Assembly: GCA_034440615.1 (NCBI GenBank)
Contig: JAOTOM010004739.1
Coordinates: forward strand, 248,001 to 312,000
DNA length: 64,000 nucleotides
Origin: Ashinkailepas kermadecensis
Lineage: Eukaryota > Arthropoda > Thecostraca > Neolepadidae
Direction of reading: 5' to 3'
Of the stretch, positions 49,816 to 62,224 are shown piece after piece. The position numbers were made by a program, and so were the translations under genes. Every line of letters begins with the position of its first letter. Positions within the stretch are counted from its first letter, which is position 1. Below the pieces are notes generated by a model. The model ran no database searches. It had not been told where the DNA came from and saw only the letters and a list, made by a program, of their open reading frames with translations.

Positions 49816-51764
49816 GAGTGGCTGTCGGCGTGGTGTCTTACGTTCAGCGGCCCGCATTACGCTGCAGAATGCGGCTCTGCTATCCACGTCGTTATTACTG
49901 GATTACTGCCAGCGTATTAGATACCGACCGATTACTGCCAGCGTCTCTTACCATCAGTCGCACCCGCCGGACCTGCTGCTCTGGCCTCTTGCCGGTCAGT
50001 GGTCGGGTCTCGGCGAATCGTTAGATGTCTTGTCATAACGGTAGCCTAGTAGCTGTTGCCCAGCCTTTTTACCAACATGCGTTCCTCGTCTATCGGTCAG
50101 TGGTTAGGTTTCACTCTCATACCAGCACCATTTGCTACTGCCTTCCGACAATGCCTCAATCTTTCCCCCTATGTATTACCCGCCAATCATCATTATCTGC
50201 CTGCCACCCACTGCTTGTGTGCGTAAACAGCCAATTGCTGGCGGACCAGGCGACTGCCCAATCCTGCTCTCCCACCATATATACTGATCGGTCCGTGTTC
50301 ACGCCTTCCAATCAGACCATGGTTGGACAAATATGGTGCTCCTGGCTTGTAAACATCCAGAACATTGTCCTCTCTAGAAAATTAGCACCTCATCTTTCTC
50401 ACTTGAAGGTTGAGCGGTGCTGTTTGACAATGAGATGCTCTGTGACAAAGTGCTCAAGATTCACGGGAAAGTGCAAACTGAAATTCTGATGTCGCAGGCT
50501 TGAAAAAAATATTATCTCCATATTCTGTTTCCCGAAATCGTTCTCTCCACATGCAGGATTACAAAGCAGAAGCCCAACCATGATCCAGTCGCGCTGTTCT
50601 CCGACTGTCGCCTCTCACCTTCATCTGCTGCTGGGCGGCTTTAGCTAAATATCCGAATCCGTCAGCAGGAGGAAGGTATTCCACACGTTTGGTGTTCCAA
50701 TTCACGCCATGTAATGCATGAAATAGAGGTGCGGACCGGTTTGTGGGTCAGCCCTTCTGCCGACTGCATGAATCATCAGCTTGGACAACCCGGGGTTCGG
50801 CCGGACAGATGGCACAGGTGTGTTCCGGACCGTGTTTGCAGGTGTGAAACATCATTCCGATCTACTGGATATCACCTGTCACAAGAACATCCGAGTTTTC
50901 CAGCTCTATTGTGACAAAATAAATGAATAGAAAAGACACTTCAAGTTAGTACGCAGTTGCACAGCCTCCTAAATCATTGATCATTGAGCATTTATTTGTA
51001 TTCTCCAATTTCGTTAGCGTCAGCGGTGAACAACTTTGCAAGAAAGACTTGACAGAATGCTAGTCATAAGTGCGGAAAATATGCCAAACTGTGACAAAAA
51101 CCAACTACGCCGATATAGCATGTCGGAAACCGCGACACCAAATCGGAAGCGACACTTGCTATTCCAATCGAGCGCAGATCGGTAGCTTGAACAGATTTTA
51201 CACCGAGAAGCCAACGATTATACTAAACTGGCATAAAGAACTAAATAGGTGGATGTTTTTCTAGGCGCGAATCTCCTGCAAATGTTAATGTTCGTGAGGT
51301 CATATGCTCATTCAACTTGACACATCTCCGTTGGTTTAATTTTAGACAGCTGTGAGCGGTTGCTGTTTGTAGTGTTTGCCTTTTGTAGGTACCAGGCAGG
51401 AGTGCAACGTCCTCTAATCCCAACGTACAAGCCTGGTCCGGCCCGCTACCTGAAATAAAATGGGCTTTTAGTGTCAACTCAAATGCAAGTATGTCTTAAC
51501 ATTGTGCTACATACTAAAACGAAACCAGTAATTGCGACCAAAAGCATGGAGTGTGTGTGCCTTCCTAATGAAAATGCCAAATGGTATGGTCAATCATTCT
51601 ACCATTACTTGACTTGATCTGAACACATTATTTTTCCTGACGACCAAAACCTAAGCTATATCGTGAGCTATAGCTATTTCCGGTCCTATAGCTATGTCCT
51701 ATTTCCGGTAGAACTATTCCATAGTTTGAAAAACTTGCTATCCTCCCGGGAATTTGAATACATT
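49816..51764. other. Intergenic, no gene recognised
   Basis: Short open frames only. No mobile element or repeat was identified. Confidence 0.5.
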
Positions 51765-51768
51765 TTAA

Positions 51769-52690
51769 CACACGCCCTGGAGGGCCTCTGATAATAACGC
51801 GCACTGGAGGGGGGGCGGATTCCGCCCCCCCTAAGATCTCGGCTCCTAGTAAAGCTGGAGGAACGAAATTCGCAGGGTGGATGGGCACGGTAGTGAACTC
51901 TATTGTGTGCAATTTTCGTGACCTTAGGTCAGTATCTTCAAGGTCAAATGAGGTCAGATTGACAAAATTTTCCGGTTTTGCGTGGCTTGGCTTGTCATCG
52001 TTATGGAGCGCTGTGATTGTGTTTAAATGCTCAAAAATGGGCATCAATGATGTTTTGGACATTACTAATGATGCAATGCAGATGCTAGACCCAATATTTG
52101 ACCTCAGGTGACCTATATAGCACCACTTTATCAGGTCAGTTACCTGTTCCAGTTACCGGAACCGGCCGCCCGCCCGACTGCTCCGTCGGGCAGCTCGGAG
52201 CAATCGGCTTCGTGAAGAAGGGAGTGAAGTACATGAATAAAGTATGGAAACGCAATGACAAACAGTACAAATGACAACCAGCAGTGCATTTATGGCAACA
52301 TTCCAGTTGATCAAGTTTGGTTCCATTAACCTGTCATGAACTTGACCCGACTTGACTTTGGTGACCTAACATGACCTTGAAACTATACAGCATATCAATA
52401 TGCATCAAATAAGTCGCTAGTGTTGCCTAGAACACTTCCCTTTTGTCAGTATACTGGAAGCGCATCAGCGCCGATTTTTGTGGTCTGGCGCTATAACATT
52501 TTTTGAATTTAGCGGCCCCTAACTTGAAAAAAAAATTCGGCCGATTTCCATTTTCTTGCTTTAAACGACGCGCCGTTTATTTCTAAGCAGGTACACCGAA
52601 AATCGCGTATATCGACCGGTAAAATTTGCAGTTATTTGCGAAAAACCGGAGGGGTGGGCGGATTTCGCCCCCCCCCCTCCAGTGCTCGTG
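51769..52690. mobile_element. piggyBac-like MITE, copy 2, uninterrupted
   Basis: A 922-bp element flanked by TTAA (51765-51768 and 52691-52694), with imperfect terminal inverted repeats (CACACGCCCTGGAGGG on the left, CACGAGCACTGGAGGG on the right). Both ends also hold a GGGCGGATTTCGCCCC-type palindrome. It is collinear with the two halves of 21812-25178. There is no open frame for a transposase. Confidence 0.78.
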
Positions 52691-52694
52691 TTAA

Positions 52695-55530
52695 AACACG
52701 AAATTACCTGAGCTGCGAAATGCTACATACGTGTTTGTTTGAGATAGTCGTGGGGATGCTTCCTACGAGGAAATATCGTGCAATGTGCACCGGTAGTTGT
52801 GAAGATTACACCCATACCATTGCCGCTTGCCTGAATATTTAATATGATGATGGAATATGTCGCAAGCTACGTGGATCCTCAGGGCATGGTCAGGTTATGG
52901 ACGCGTGCGGCTGTTCCTGTGTGTTCGGGCAGACCTGCAGGACGCCGAGTCACTATAATTAGACATGCGGTGACGTAGAAATCTGTCCGGTGCATGATGT
53001 CGCATCCTGTTCTGTAACGACCGACCAGTCGGCCGGGTCCAGTCGGGTGTAGTGCTACCAATCCTGCTGGTCCAGTCGGGTCTAGTGTCACCAGCATCAT
53101 TGACCCGCAACTGCACGACTGCATTGCAAAAGCGTGCACCGACAGTGAGATCCACAGCCACGTGGCGATGGCTTTGTTGGCCAATACTGATGCGTCCGCC
53201 GGTTAGTCAACACTGATGTTAGCTAAGACTGCACCAAGCCGTTCTTTTACCCTGACATATTCATGGCATACACGTGTCACCTCCCTGTTAGCACAAAGTG
53301 ACAACAGAGAAGTGTTTCAGGCGGGCATGTGGCATCACATCCAGTTAGTATCGCTTGATCGCTGTTCGCACCACTTTAACGTAACTGCACGCCATTGCGT
53401 TACAACTGCTCGAGGTACTGCAGTACACTGCATGACATTTAGTGCACTCAAGGCTTCTGAAGCAGATATACTTCTAGCTTTCAGTTTTCCCCAGCGCGTC
53501 TCACCGTAAGCGGCTAACTGTGCGCATGTGAAAGTCGATCACAACTGGACACACACGGCCTGCAGCTTTGCCAAGCAGCTTTGCATGTAAACCGGAATGA
53601 GATCCGACAGGGAAATCTCCAGGTAGTGGCACAGCTGGCACTGGCCAGCATAAGACATAAAGACATAAAAGATCAGTGCAACTATGAGCCACAAGGGCCC
53701 TTCTTGGTTGCACTCTGTACACTGAACCAGTTGTCCATCAAATGTGTTGATCAACTCTCCCTGGAATAAAGAAAAACAAGCCCCCTATTCTTATAATGAT
53801 TGTCTATGCTGTTCTTAAAGATGTTCAGTGTGTTGCTACGTCAACCTGCACCACGGAACTGGGAAGACACCGCCCGAACCACGCAGCGCCTGCGACACCA
53901 AAAATGCCGGACCGCAGCATTCCGACGTGGGGTCATGGCAACCGGTTCTGTCGGGGCAGCGCCACCTGTTGCCCGCGACAGGCGGCGCCACCAGTCGTTA
54001 CATTCAGGACACTCTTCAGCGGTGTGCTGTGTAAACAGCGAGTTTGGGTACATGTTGGGTTTATTCCACTTTGGCCAGATAACGGAGCGTGTTAATGGCA
54101 TGCATCTTGTTTTATGTTGTTCTAGAGCACAAATAAACTCATGACTCATGATGACGTATTTTGAGGCTACATATTCTGAGCTTATGATGCCAGCTTTCTT
54201 GGTGATCATACTTTTGAGGAGCATTTATCCCAGTATTGTAGCTGCTATTTTGATTGGAACAGCATAGTAATGCAGTACGTTTGGACATCGTCCTAGTGCC
54301 CGCTTGCAGCAATCACGGGGATCTTTCAATGATGAATTTCAATCATTTCAATCATTTCAAAGTGAAAACTTAGCAGCACATCACAAGTGTTCTTCGACTG
54401 TTTTGCCGTGCTGAAATAGACAATGAAGCTAACCAACCAATTTCGATATCGAAGTATCCAGGGGATTTGCCTGCGGAACTGGGAAATGAACAATTTGACG
54501 ATCTTCACAGAGCCAATCAGCAATATTTTGTCCAGTTATGCTATGCTCGTTTGTATTGCGCCCGGACCTAATCGAAGTAACGCGTTTACTTTGATCGTAC
54601 CTTTGATGGCTGATATGATCTCACCTGAGCAGTCTTTATCCATCTCACCATTAAGCGACCCTTTGCCCCGACATATTCCTGGTACAGACGTGTGACTTAT
54701 GCGTCATTGCTGTCCATGGCGACGTTACAAGCCACTCCGACTGAAGAAGCACTAAACCCAAAAGGAGGCGCCTCAATACAGAACTACAACTCGCCGTACC
54801 ACATAGGCGCGCTGCGCTGACACCGACCCAATGATGCGTGGTCGCCCGAAGGGAGCCGCTGTCCCCACGATTTGCACTGCATTACATTCTGTCCTGCCCG
54901 TCAAACGCTTGATTCCACATTTCGTCCTGGATGGACAGTGGCTCGCGGCATCAGATACAGCTAAACTGCAGCCAGTGACTTGATCCGTCTGTTTCCTTCC
55001 ATCGTGAACCTCCTGCGAGAGGCGCTGGTCTGGCGATGGCACGGGACCGGCTGTGAGACTGCCGTGCCGCAGGGACAGGATCTGGCACCGCACCGCGACA
55101 GGAAGATTACCGACGGATCACAACTGCGCTACCATGGCGTCCCGTAAAACATGCACCCTGACGTGCAAATATCGCGGACGTGCAGGAATTTAGGAAATAT
55201 AGAAATCACATTGCAACATTTCGGTGTAGTGCATTCAGCTGTGTGATGCGGGCTCCATGTCGGCAGAGGGTGCCGGCTGCAGTAATAGTGCCTCCAAGTT
55301 TTGCATATGTGCATTGAAAAACAGTTCGCTTCAGTGACACCAGTCACGCAGTCGCCCGATTGCAAGGCACGCAGGTCGCGTGACATGAGGACATAACCAC
55401 GTTACCGCGGCTGGCTGGCTGGCCCTCAGTCGGTGCCGACTGGGCCGACTTCTACTAAATTCCTCGATAAAACATCTTCTTTGAACAATAGATGCTCAGA
55501 CCTGGGGGAGAATACGGCGTTGATGGCTGC
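52695..55530. other. Intergenic with one candidate exon
   Basis: Contains a short duplicated GGTCCAGTCGGGT motif at 53037-53090 and the candidate exon at 53550-53757. Nothing else was recognised. Confidence 0.45.
53550..53757 (-). CDS. Candidate exon of an unknown membrane protein
   Basis: A good acceptor (TTTTTCTTTATTCCAG) is followed by a - strand frame of about 70 codons ending in a stop. It reads GELINTFDGQLVQC, then a hydrophobic stretch PLWLIVALIFYVFMSYAG and LEISLSDLIPVYMQSC. It could be an internal or terminal exon of a multi-pass protein such as a chemoreceptor, but no family is recognised and no partner exon was found. It may also be a pseudogene fragment. The start given is approximate. 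Confidence 0.25.
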
Positions 55531-55533
55531 TAA

Positions 55534-56830
55534 CAAAGTCAAAGTCAAAGTCATTTATTAAGGCACTGCCACATTGTGGAACTTACGAAATACCTAGTCA
55601 ATTGATCACATTCCTGCCATCACGTTAGATAAAATTGTCAAAGATAAAGGATAAAATTCCATTACAATTTACGGACGGTGCAGCTTCGTAAAAATACCGG
55701 CTAGAAATTCATTCAGCTGCTCATGACATCAAATACAGACAAGCATTGCGACTCTGGTATGGTTCTTCACGCAGGTCACCTTGCTACCTAGTTGTATGGT
55801 TGAGACTGATAGCACGCACGAATGTAGCACGGCTAATTGTGTCGCGTGCTTGACCGGGAAGCGCATTCCACTGGAGAGTGGAGCGGTAGGAGAAGCCCCG
55901 CTGGGTGGCTGCTAACCTACACCGTTGCAGGTGAAGTGCCCCAGCATCGGTAGCACGAGTGCTTCTCTCCGACACAGCCGAGCGTTCAACAAACATTTCC
56001 CTGATGGCAGGTGGGCAGTTCGCGCCGTGTATGGCTTTGTGTGCGTTGCACAGGTCACGGTGTCGCACCATCTCCTTAATCCTATCCCAGCCCAACTCGC
56101 GCAGAGAGGACGAGATGTAGTCGTGCTTCCGTCTTTCAGTGACCAGCCTAGCCGCGAAGTTTATGCACTTCTGCACTCGCTTCATGCGGCACGCATCTGC
56201 CCCACCCCATACGGAAAGGCAGTAAAGGATATGGGGGAACACATGGACTTGAACGAGGAGATTCAGGACTTTAGGGGTGAAGTGCTGCCGGAATTTGAAG
56301 AGGGACACGATGATGGCGGTGCACTTCCGGATGATGGAGGATATGTGCTTCTCCCACGTCAGCTGCTGGTCGAGGAATACTCCGAGCACTTTCACTGTTG
56401 GGGCCGGGTGGATATATTTTTCCGAGATCATGATGTGAAAACCTGAATCTTTTTTTAGAGAAAATCTGGTGCCAAGAATGGTGAAGCAGGTCTTGTCCGG
56501 GTTCATTTTTAGACTATTGGACTGGAACCACTTTTGGAGTGCATGGAGATATTCCTCGACCCGCAACCGAAGGTGGGAGAGGCTGACGACGTCAGGAGCA
56601 GAGTGGTCTAGGAGGTCGGTGTCGTCAGCGTAGGCCACAAGGCGACCGTGAGGAAGGAAGGAGGACAGATCATTGATGAAAAGGAGGAACAGGATCGGCC
56701 CAACGATAGACCCCTGAGGGACACTGTGGGTCAGGAGGAGTGTGGAGGAGCCGCCCGAGACCATCTGCTTCCGATCAGAGAGGTAGCTTTTGAACCACGG
56801 GGACGGGATGCCGTACCACCCCAGCTTACT
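55534..56830 (-). mobile_element. L2/CR1-like retroelement copy A, 5'-truncated
   Basis: - strand. One open frame (56851-55784) runs from LGWYGIPSPWFKSYLSDRKQ through SVPQGSIVGPILFLLFINDL, intact YADD and KVLGVFLDQQLTWEKHI to the RT C-terminus. The 3' tail is a (TGACTTT)n-like microsatellite at 55535-55555. The 5' end of this copy is joined directly to the 3' tail of copy B. The frame begins inside that tail, so its first residues (MTLTLTLS) are not native. Confidence 0.88.
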
Positions 56831-59425
56831 CAAAGTCAAAGTCAAAGTCATTTATTAAGGCACTGCCACATTGTGGAACTTACGAAATACCTAGTCAATT
56901 GATCACATTCCTGCCATCACGTTAGATAAAATTGTAAAAGATAAAGGATAAAATCACATTACGATTTACGGACGGTGCAGCTTCGTAAAAATACCGGCTA
57001 GAAATTCATTCAGTTGCTCATGACATCCAATACAGACAAGCATTGCGACTCTGGTACGGTTCTTCACGCAGGTCACCTAGCTACCTAGTTGTATGGTTCA
57101 GGCTGATAGCACGCACAAAGGTAGCACGGCTAATTGTGTCGCGTGCTTGACCGGGAAGCGCATTCCACTGGAGAGTGGAGCGGTAGGAGAAGCCCCGCTG
57201 GGTGGCTGCTAACCTACATCGTTGCAGGTGAAGTGCCCCAGCATCGGTAGCACGAGTGCTTCTCTCCGACACAGCCGAGCGTTCAACAAACATTTCCCTG
57301 ATGGCAGATGGGCAGTTCGCGCCGTGTATGGCTTTGTGTGCGTTGCACAGGTCACGGTGTCGCACCATCTCCTCAATCCTATCCCAGCCCAACTCGCGCA
57401 AAGAGGACGAGATGTGGTCGCGCTTCCGTCTTCCAGTGACCAGCCTAGCCGCGAAGTTTATGCACTTCTGCACTCGCTTCATGCGGCACGCATCTGCCCC
57501 ACCCCATACGGAAAGGCAGTAAAGGATATGGGGGAACACATGGACTTGGACGAGGAGCTTCAGGACTTCAGGGGTGAAGTGCTGCCGGAATTTGAAGAGG
57601 GACACGATGATGGCGGTGCACTTCCGGATGATGGAGGATATGTGCTTCTCCCACGTCAGCTGCTGGTCGAGGAATACTCCGAGCACTTTCACTGTTGGGG
57701 CCGGGTGGATATATTTTTTCGAAATCATGATGTGAAAACCTGAAGCTTTTTTGAGAGAAGATCTGGTGCCAAGAATGGTGAAGCAGGTCTTGTCCGGGTT
57801 CATTTTTAGACTATTGGACTGGAACCACTTTTGGAGTGCATGGAAAGATTCCTCGACCCGCAACCGAAGGTGGGAGAGGCTGACGACGTCAGAAGCAGAG
57901 TGGTCTAGCAGGTCGGTGTCGTCAGCGTAGGCCACAAGGCGACCGTGAGGAAGGAAGGAGGACAGATCATTGATGAAGAGGAGGAACAGGATCGGCCCAA
58001 CGATAGACCCGAGACCATCTGCCGCCCGAGACCATCTGCTTCCGATCAGAGAGGTAGCTTTTGAACCACGGGGACGGGATGCCGTACCACCCCAGCTTAC
58101 TCAGGAGAACGCCATGGTCAACGCTGTCGAAGGCTTTACTTAAGCCAATCGTCGTTAACGACGCGACGTGACCGATGTCGATGGCCCTAGAGATCCATTC
58201 GACAGCGTCGAGCAGGGCGTCCTCCGTCGAATGACCGGGGCGGTAGGCGTACTGAAACGGAGACAGAATATTGTTCGACAACAGATAAGCCACAAGTTGG
58301 GAGCAAATGACTTTTTCCGTGATTTTGGAGAGAACAGAGAGATTCGAGATAGGCCGAAAGTTGTTCACATCATCTCGCGTGCCAGATTTGTGAACGGGAG
58401 TGACGCGGGCGACTTTCCAAGCACTCGGGAAGGTTTGTGAGGTGATGGATGTGTTGACGAGGTGGAGCAGGTGCGGGCCGATCACTGCAAAACATCGCTT
58501 GACCGCAAGCAATGGTACGCCATCAACTCCCACCGCTCGAGACGAGCTCATACGGCTTATGGCCTTCGATAACTCGGGGAGCGTGGCGGGACACAACACA
58601 AGAGCAGAGGCGCACACTCCGGGTGGTCTGGGTGGGCACTGTTCTATGTTGCCGGTTCGTCCCGCCTCCTTGGCAATACGGGCTCCCACCGCCGCGAAGT
58701 GGGCGTTGAAGTCGTCTGCCCTCGCCGTGGTGTCGTCGTTTCTGCCCGGGAGGCCTGGGACGGAGACCGAAATGCTTCATTCGGCTCCAGAATGAGCGCC
58801 GATCGGTCAGCAGGTCCGCACACAAGAACTCGCGCCTGGCCCTGACCTGCTCGCTCATGAGCCCGTTCTTACATCTCCGGTACTCCTGGCGTGCGGTGTC
58901 GTGATCTTCGCTCCTCCTCCACACCTCGCACGCCTCGCGACAGTCCTCTTTTGCAGCATCGATGCCGGGGTCGTTACGCAGCCACGGACAGTCAGGGTGC
59001 CGGATCCTGCTTGTCACCAGTGGGCAGTGCAGGTCCACGGCTGCGTTCCAGATGCACATGAGGACTTCAAGCTTGCTGTCGATGTCGGCCCGGTCGTACA
59101 TGGGCTGCCAATCGGTGGTGATGAAGTGCAGGCAGAGTGTGTCCCAATTCATCTTCGCCCACGGCCTTCTGGTAATGGGTGGCAGTGGCCTGTTCCGCTG
59201 CCTCCTGACCTAGCCCCTGAGCAAGACCGGCAGATGATCTGCCACCGGCTCCGGTAGGACAGTGACTGTCGCCTTCCCTTCGGGCAGGTTTGTGATGGCT
59301 ACGTCAAGCAGGGACGGTCTGGGGAGGAGGTGGGTTGGCTCTCGCACGAGCTGCCCCAGGTTCAAGTCGTTGAGTGAGGACAGAAAACGGCTCGCTAAAG
59401 GCATCCAATGGCTCGCTCTCACAGT
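56831..59425 (-). mobile_element. L2/CR1-like retroelement copy B, longer but broken
   Basis: - strand. Pieces in order: an endonuclease C-terminal end at 59422-59210 (VADHLPVLL, the SDH-like motif), a linker region at 59152-58690, RT N-terminal half at 58689-57967 (NNFRPISNLSVLSKITEKV, FQYAYRPGHSTED, then IGLSKAFDSVDHG), and RT C-terminal half with YADD at 57935-57081. Defects are frameshifts between pieces, an Asp-to-Gly change in the first catalytic motif (GLSKAFD) and a roughly 45-bp deletion around 58008 removing the SVPQGS region. The 3' tail is at 56832-56850. The C-terminal halves of A and B are nearly identical. Confidence 0.88.
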
Positions 59426-61290
59426 AGCAACATGCGTGAGTCACCCTAGATTTGCTGGGATCGAATCAGCTCCACGATCTGCTCGCAATACTCCTGAGGA
59501 AGTTCTAACTAATATTTTGTGACGGTCTAAGTATACAAAAATGCAGAAAAAGCTAGGACATAGATTTTGGCTGTGCGACAAATCAGTAGTTCATAACATT
59601 TTGCTTGTTCCTCCAGGGCATCCACTTGCTGACTTCCATGAATAATCCTGATTAGTCAGTCTATAGCAACACCAAACTAAAAGTCCTCGAAATACATGCA
59701 ACTGAATAGGATATGAGGTTAAATACAAACAGGGGCTACACGGGAGCAGGAAGTCCACACCCTCTCCTCCTCCCCTCCCAAGATGTTTGGCACCTAGCAT
59801 TATGCTAATGGACGTTGCATGAAAAAATCGATCCAAGAAGCCCAATACCCTCACCCCCATCCCCAACTCCTAGGCTGTACTCGGAGCGCAGCGCCTGCAT
59901 ATAAATCAATGCCAACAGGAGTATGCGAGAAATGAAACGACACGTACTGCCATAAAACTATATTAATATCATAGATGCGATCCGAAGCGTCAATTTCTAA
60001 AGATCATTAGACTGGGAGGGGGTAATACATGTTCATGTTGCCAAAAATTATGAAATGTGATAGCTTCAACAGGTTTATCCTATTATTCGAGCCATTTAGA
60101 GTCCATTACTCTACAATTTTTACATCTTATATTTACCTCAGGGTCGCGCACAAAGTCTAAAATTTCAGTTTCATAAAAATAGTCAGGGCCATTTTGGAAT
60201 CTCGAGAACCAATGAAAATGACGATATCAACCTGCACTCACATATTATGAATTATTTCGACCAGAAAAGTCGCTTACAATCAAAATTAAGCGAGGTCCGA
60301 ACCGTATTTTGAATACTATCTTCATTTTAAAACCACTTATTAAAACCACCACCCTTTCCCAGCCTATAGGGTGACTCACCACCACGTAATTGGCCGAAAC
60401 TGAAGCACAAATTTAAATAACTCGTCCACATCATGTTTCTATCATCACTTTGATAACATGATCACAACATTTCGTTACTGTACATTGAGCACAATGTATG
60501 CAAGATTGATTTTTTACGCCAACATCTTTATGAACTTGATTAAAGGGTTGTACGGTATGTCAATGCCTATAGGCCACCACACTTCGCTTAAAAATGAGCA
60601 CAACTCTTAAAGTCCGGGTCGGACGTTGCTTACTTTACACATTAAGCGATTTCACTCATCGAGACGGTTCAGAAAATATGCAGGTTATCTTGTTATGGTA
60701 GCTATTTTGATTTGGTCTCGAGATACTAATAACACTAACTCTAAAGAACTGACATGCTTAGGCTCGGTGCGTGACAGCTAGAACAACTTCAGATTGCTAC
60801 GTTTCGGTACCAATGGATTCCAAATGGCCCAAATAATGGGAGAAACCTGTTGAAGCTGTAACTTCTCACACTTTGTAAAAATGAACATGCCCAATCGGAG
60901 GGCTGAACCGCCAGCCGTCAGGGCCCGCCCATGTGAGCCCATGTTAAATAGTAAAATTATTGGGGGATGAGAGGGGAGCCAACATGGTAGGTGGAGGAAA
61001 GATACCCGAAAAGTATGCAAATCGACCCCCATGGGTGTAATAGTATCGAGATTTGTGGTCTCGAGGTCCAGAGTTGGTGTCTCCGAAAGAGAAAGCTTGT
61101 GCTGTAAAACTGGTCAAGAAGGAAGTGTTAGAACAGGTTGATGTTGCAGACCCCAATGTGTGCTGCAATTTTAATGCGTGCAACACCACAATCTTCACCC
61201 ATGCTTGCTATTTCGTCGAAACAGAATGTGCATGTTTTAGCTACAGCAAAAAAAACGACATGCCAACGCCGCTACAGTGGCTGAAGACCT
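59426..61290. other. Intergenic, no gene recognised
   Basis: AT-rich, with no repeat, domain or exon-like frame that I can support. Confidence 0.5.
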
Positions 61291-61294
61291 GTCG

Positions 61295-61700
61295 CTGAGT
61301 TATCAACAGACCGACATCCACTCCTTCGCAGCGTCAACCCTGTCGGCTGAGTTGTCGACGGACCGACATCCACTCCACCGTGGCCTTCGGCGGGGAGCCC
61401 TTTCCGCCGGGCCCTTTTTAAGGGTTCCCCCCGCCCGTTATATAAAAAAAAACACACACCTTCGCAGCGTCAACCCTGTCGGCTGAGTTGTCGACAGACC
61501 GACATCCACTCCTCCACGGCGTGAGCCCTTTACGGCGTGAGACCTTTACGGCGTGAGCCCTTTAAGGCGTGAGCCCTGTCGGCTGAGTTATCAACAGACC
61601 GACATCCACTCCTCCACGGCGTGAGCCCTTTACGGCGTGAGCCCTGTCGGCTGAGTTGTCGACAGACCGACATCACTCCTTCCCGGGGTGAGCCCTTCCT
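61295..61700. repeat. Irregular tandem repeat
   Basis: Recurrent CTGTCGGCTGAGTT, CAACAGACCGACATCCACTC or GACAGACCGACATCCACTC, and GGCGTGAGCCCTTTA motifs, in units of variable length (about 70-110 bp) with nested 16-bp GGCGTGAGCC repeats. Confidence 0.85.
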
Positions 61701-62224
61701 ACGGAAACATACCCTCTGGTATAGTCGCGCTCGTGTCGAGTGGCATCTGCACCACATCCGCTGTGGACAAGACGTCCGTCAGCATTCATCGTGTTTATAT
61801 AACGGGAGGAATGGCAATTTATCACAAAGGTCACTCTGCTAGATTGTTCAGGTACCTCGTACGGTATCGGGTATCTACAGCATTCACGATTCAATTATGA
61901 AGGATTGCGTTTGACTCAACGGTGACCTTGAATCGTGACGGACTCATCTCATCTACCGTGCGCGCATCACTCGGCGACATCCGGGTCGGACGGGTGCCAC
62001 CTGCGGTGGTGATCCGTCCAGCCTGTTACGATACAGGGAAGAAGCGCGCCGCTTCCCGTCGCGGTCGGCCGGCGACCTTGGTAGTGAGATGTGACGGGCG
62101 CCGGCACCGGTCGGTGGCGGCGCGCCGCCGACCACACCCAGCCTTGGCCGGCCCGGCCCCTCATCTGGGTCGGTCGGCGGTCACGCAGGTGGTCACCGGC
62201 CGGGAATCCGGTCACGGCGCGCGC

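Noticed and set aside
48759..50024. A 421-codon open frame on + and a 352-codon frame on - through the 33-bp array
   Set aside because: A stop-free unit with length divisible by three keeps frames open on both strands automatically. There is no domain, and the repeat is equally open in both directions.
55925..57743. Two identical-looking 173-codon + strand frames
   Set aside because: They are antisense shadows of the two retroelement RT copies.
59430..59480. tRNA-like T-arm on the - strand (GATTCGATCCCAGC)
   Set aside because: It resembles a B box, but no matching D-arm, anticodon arm or acceptor stem was found at the right spacing.
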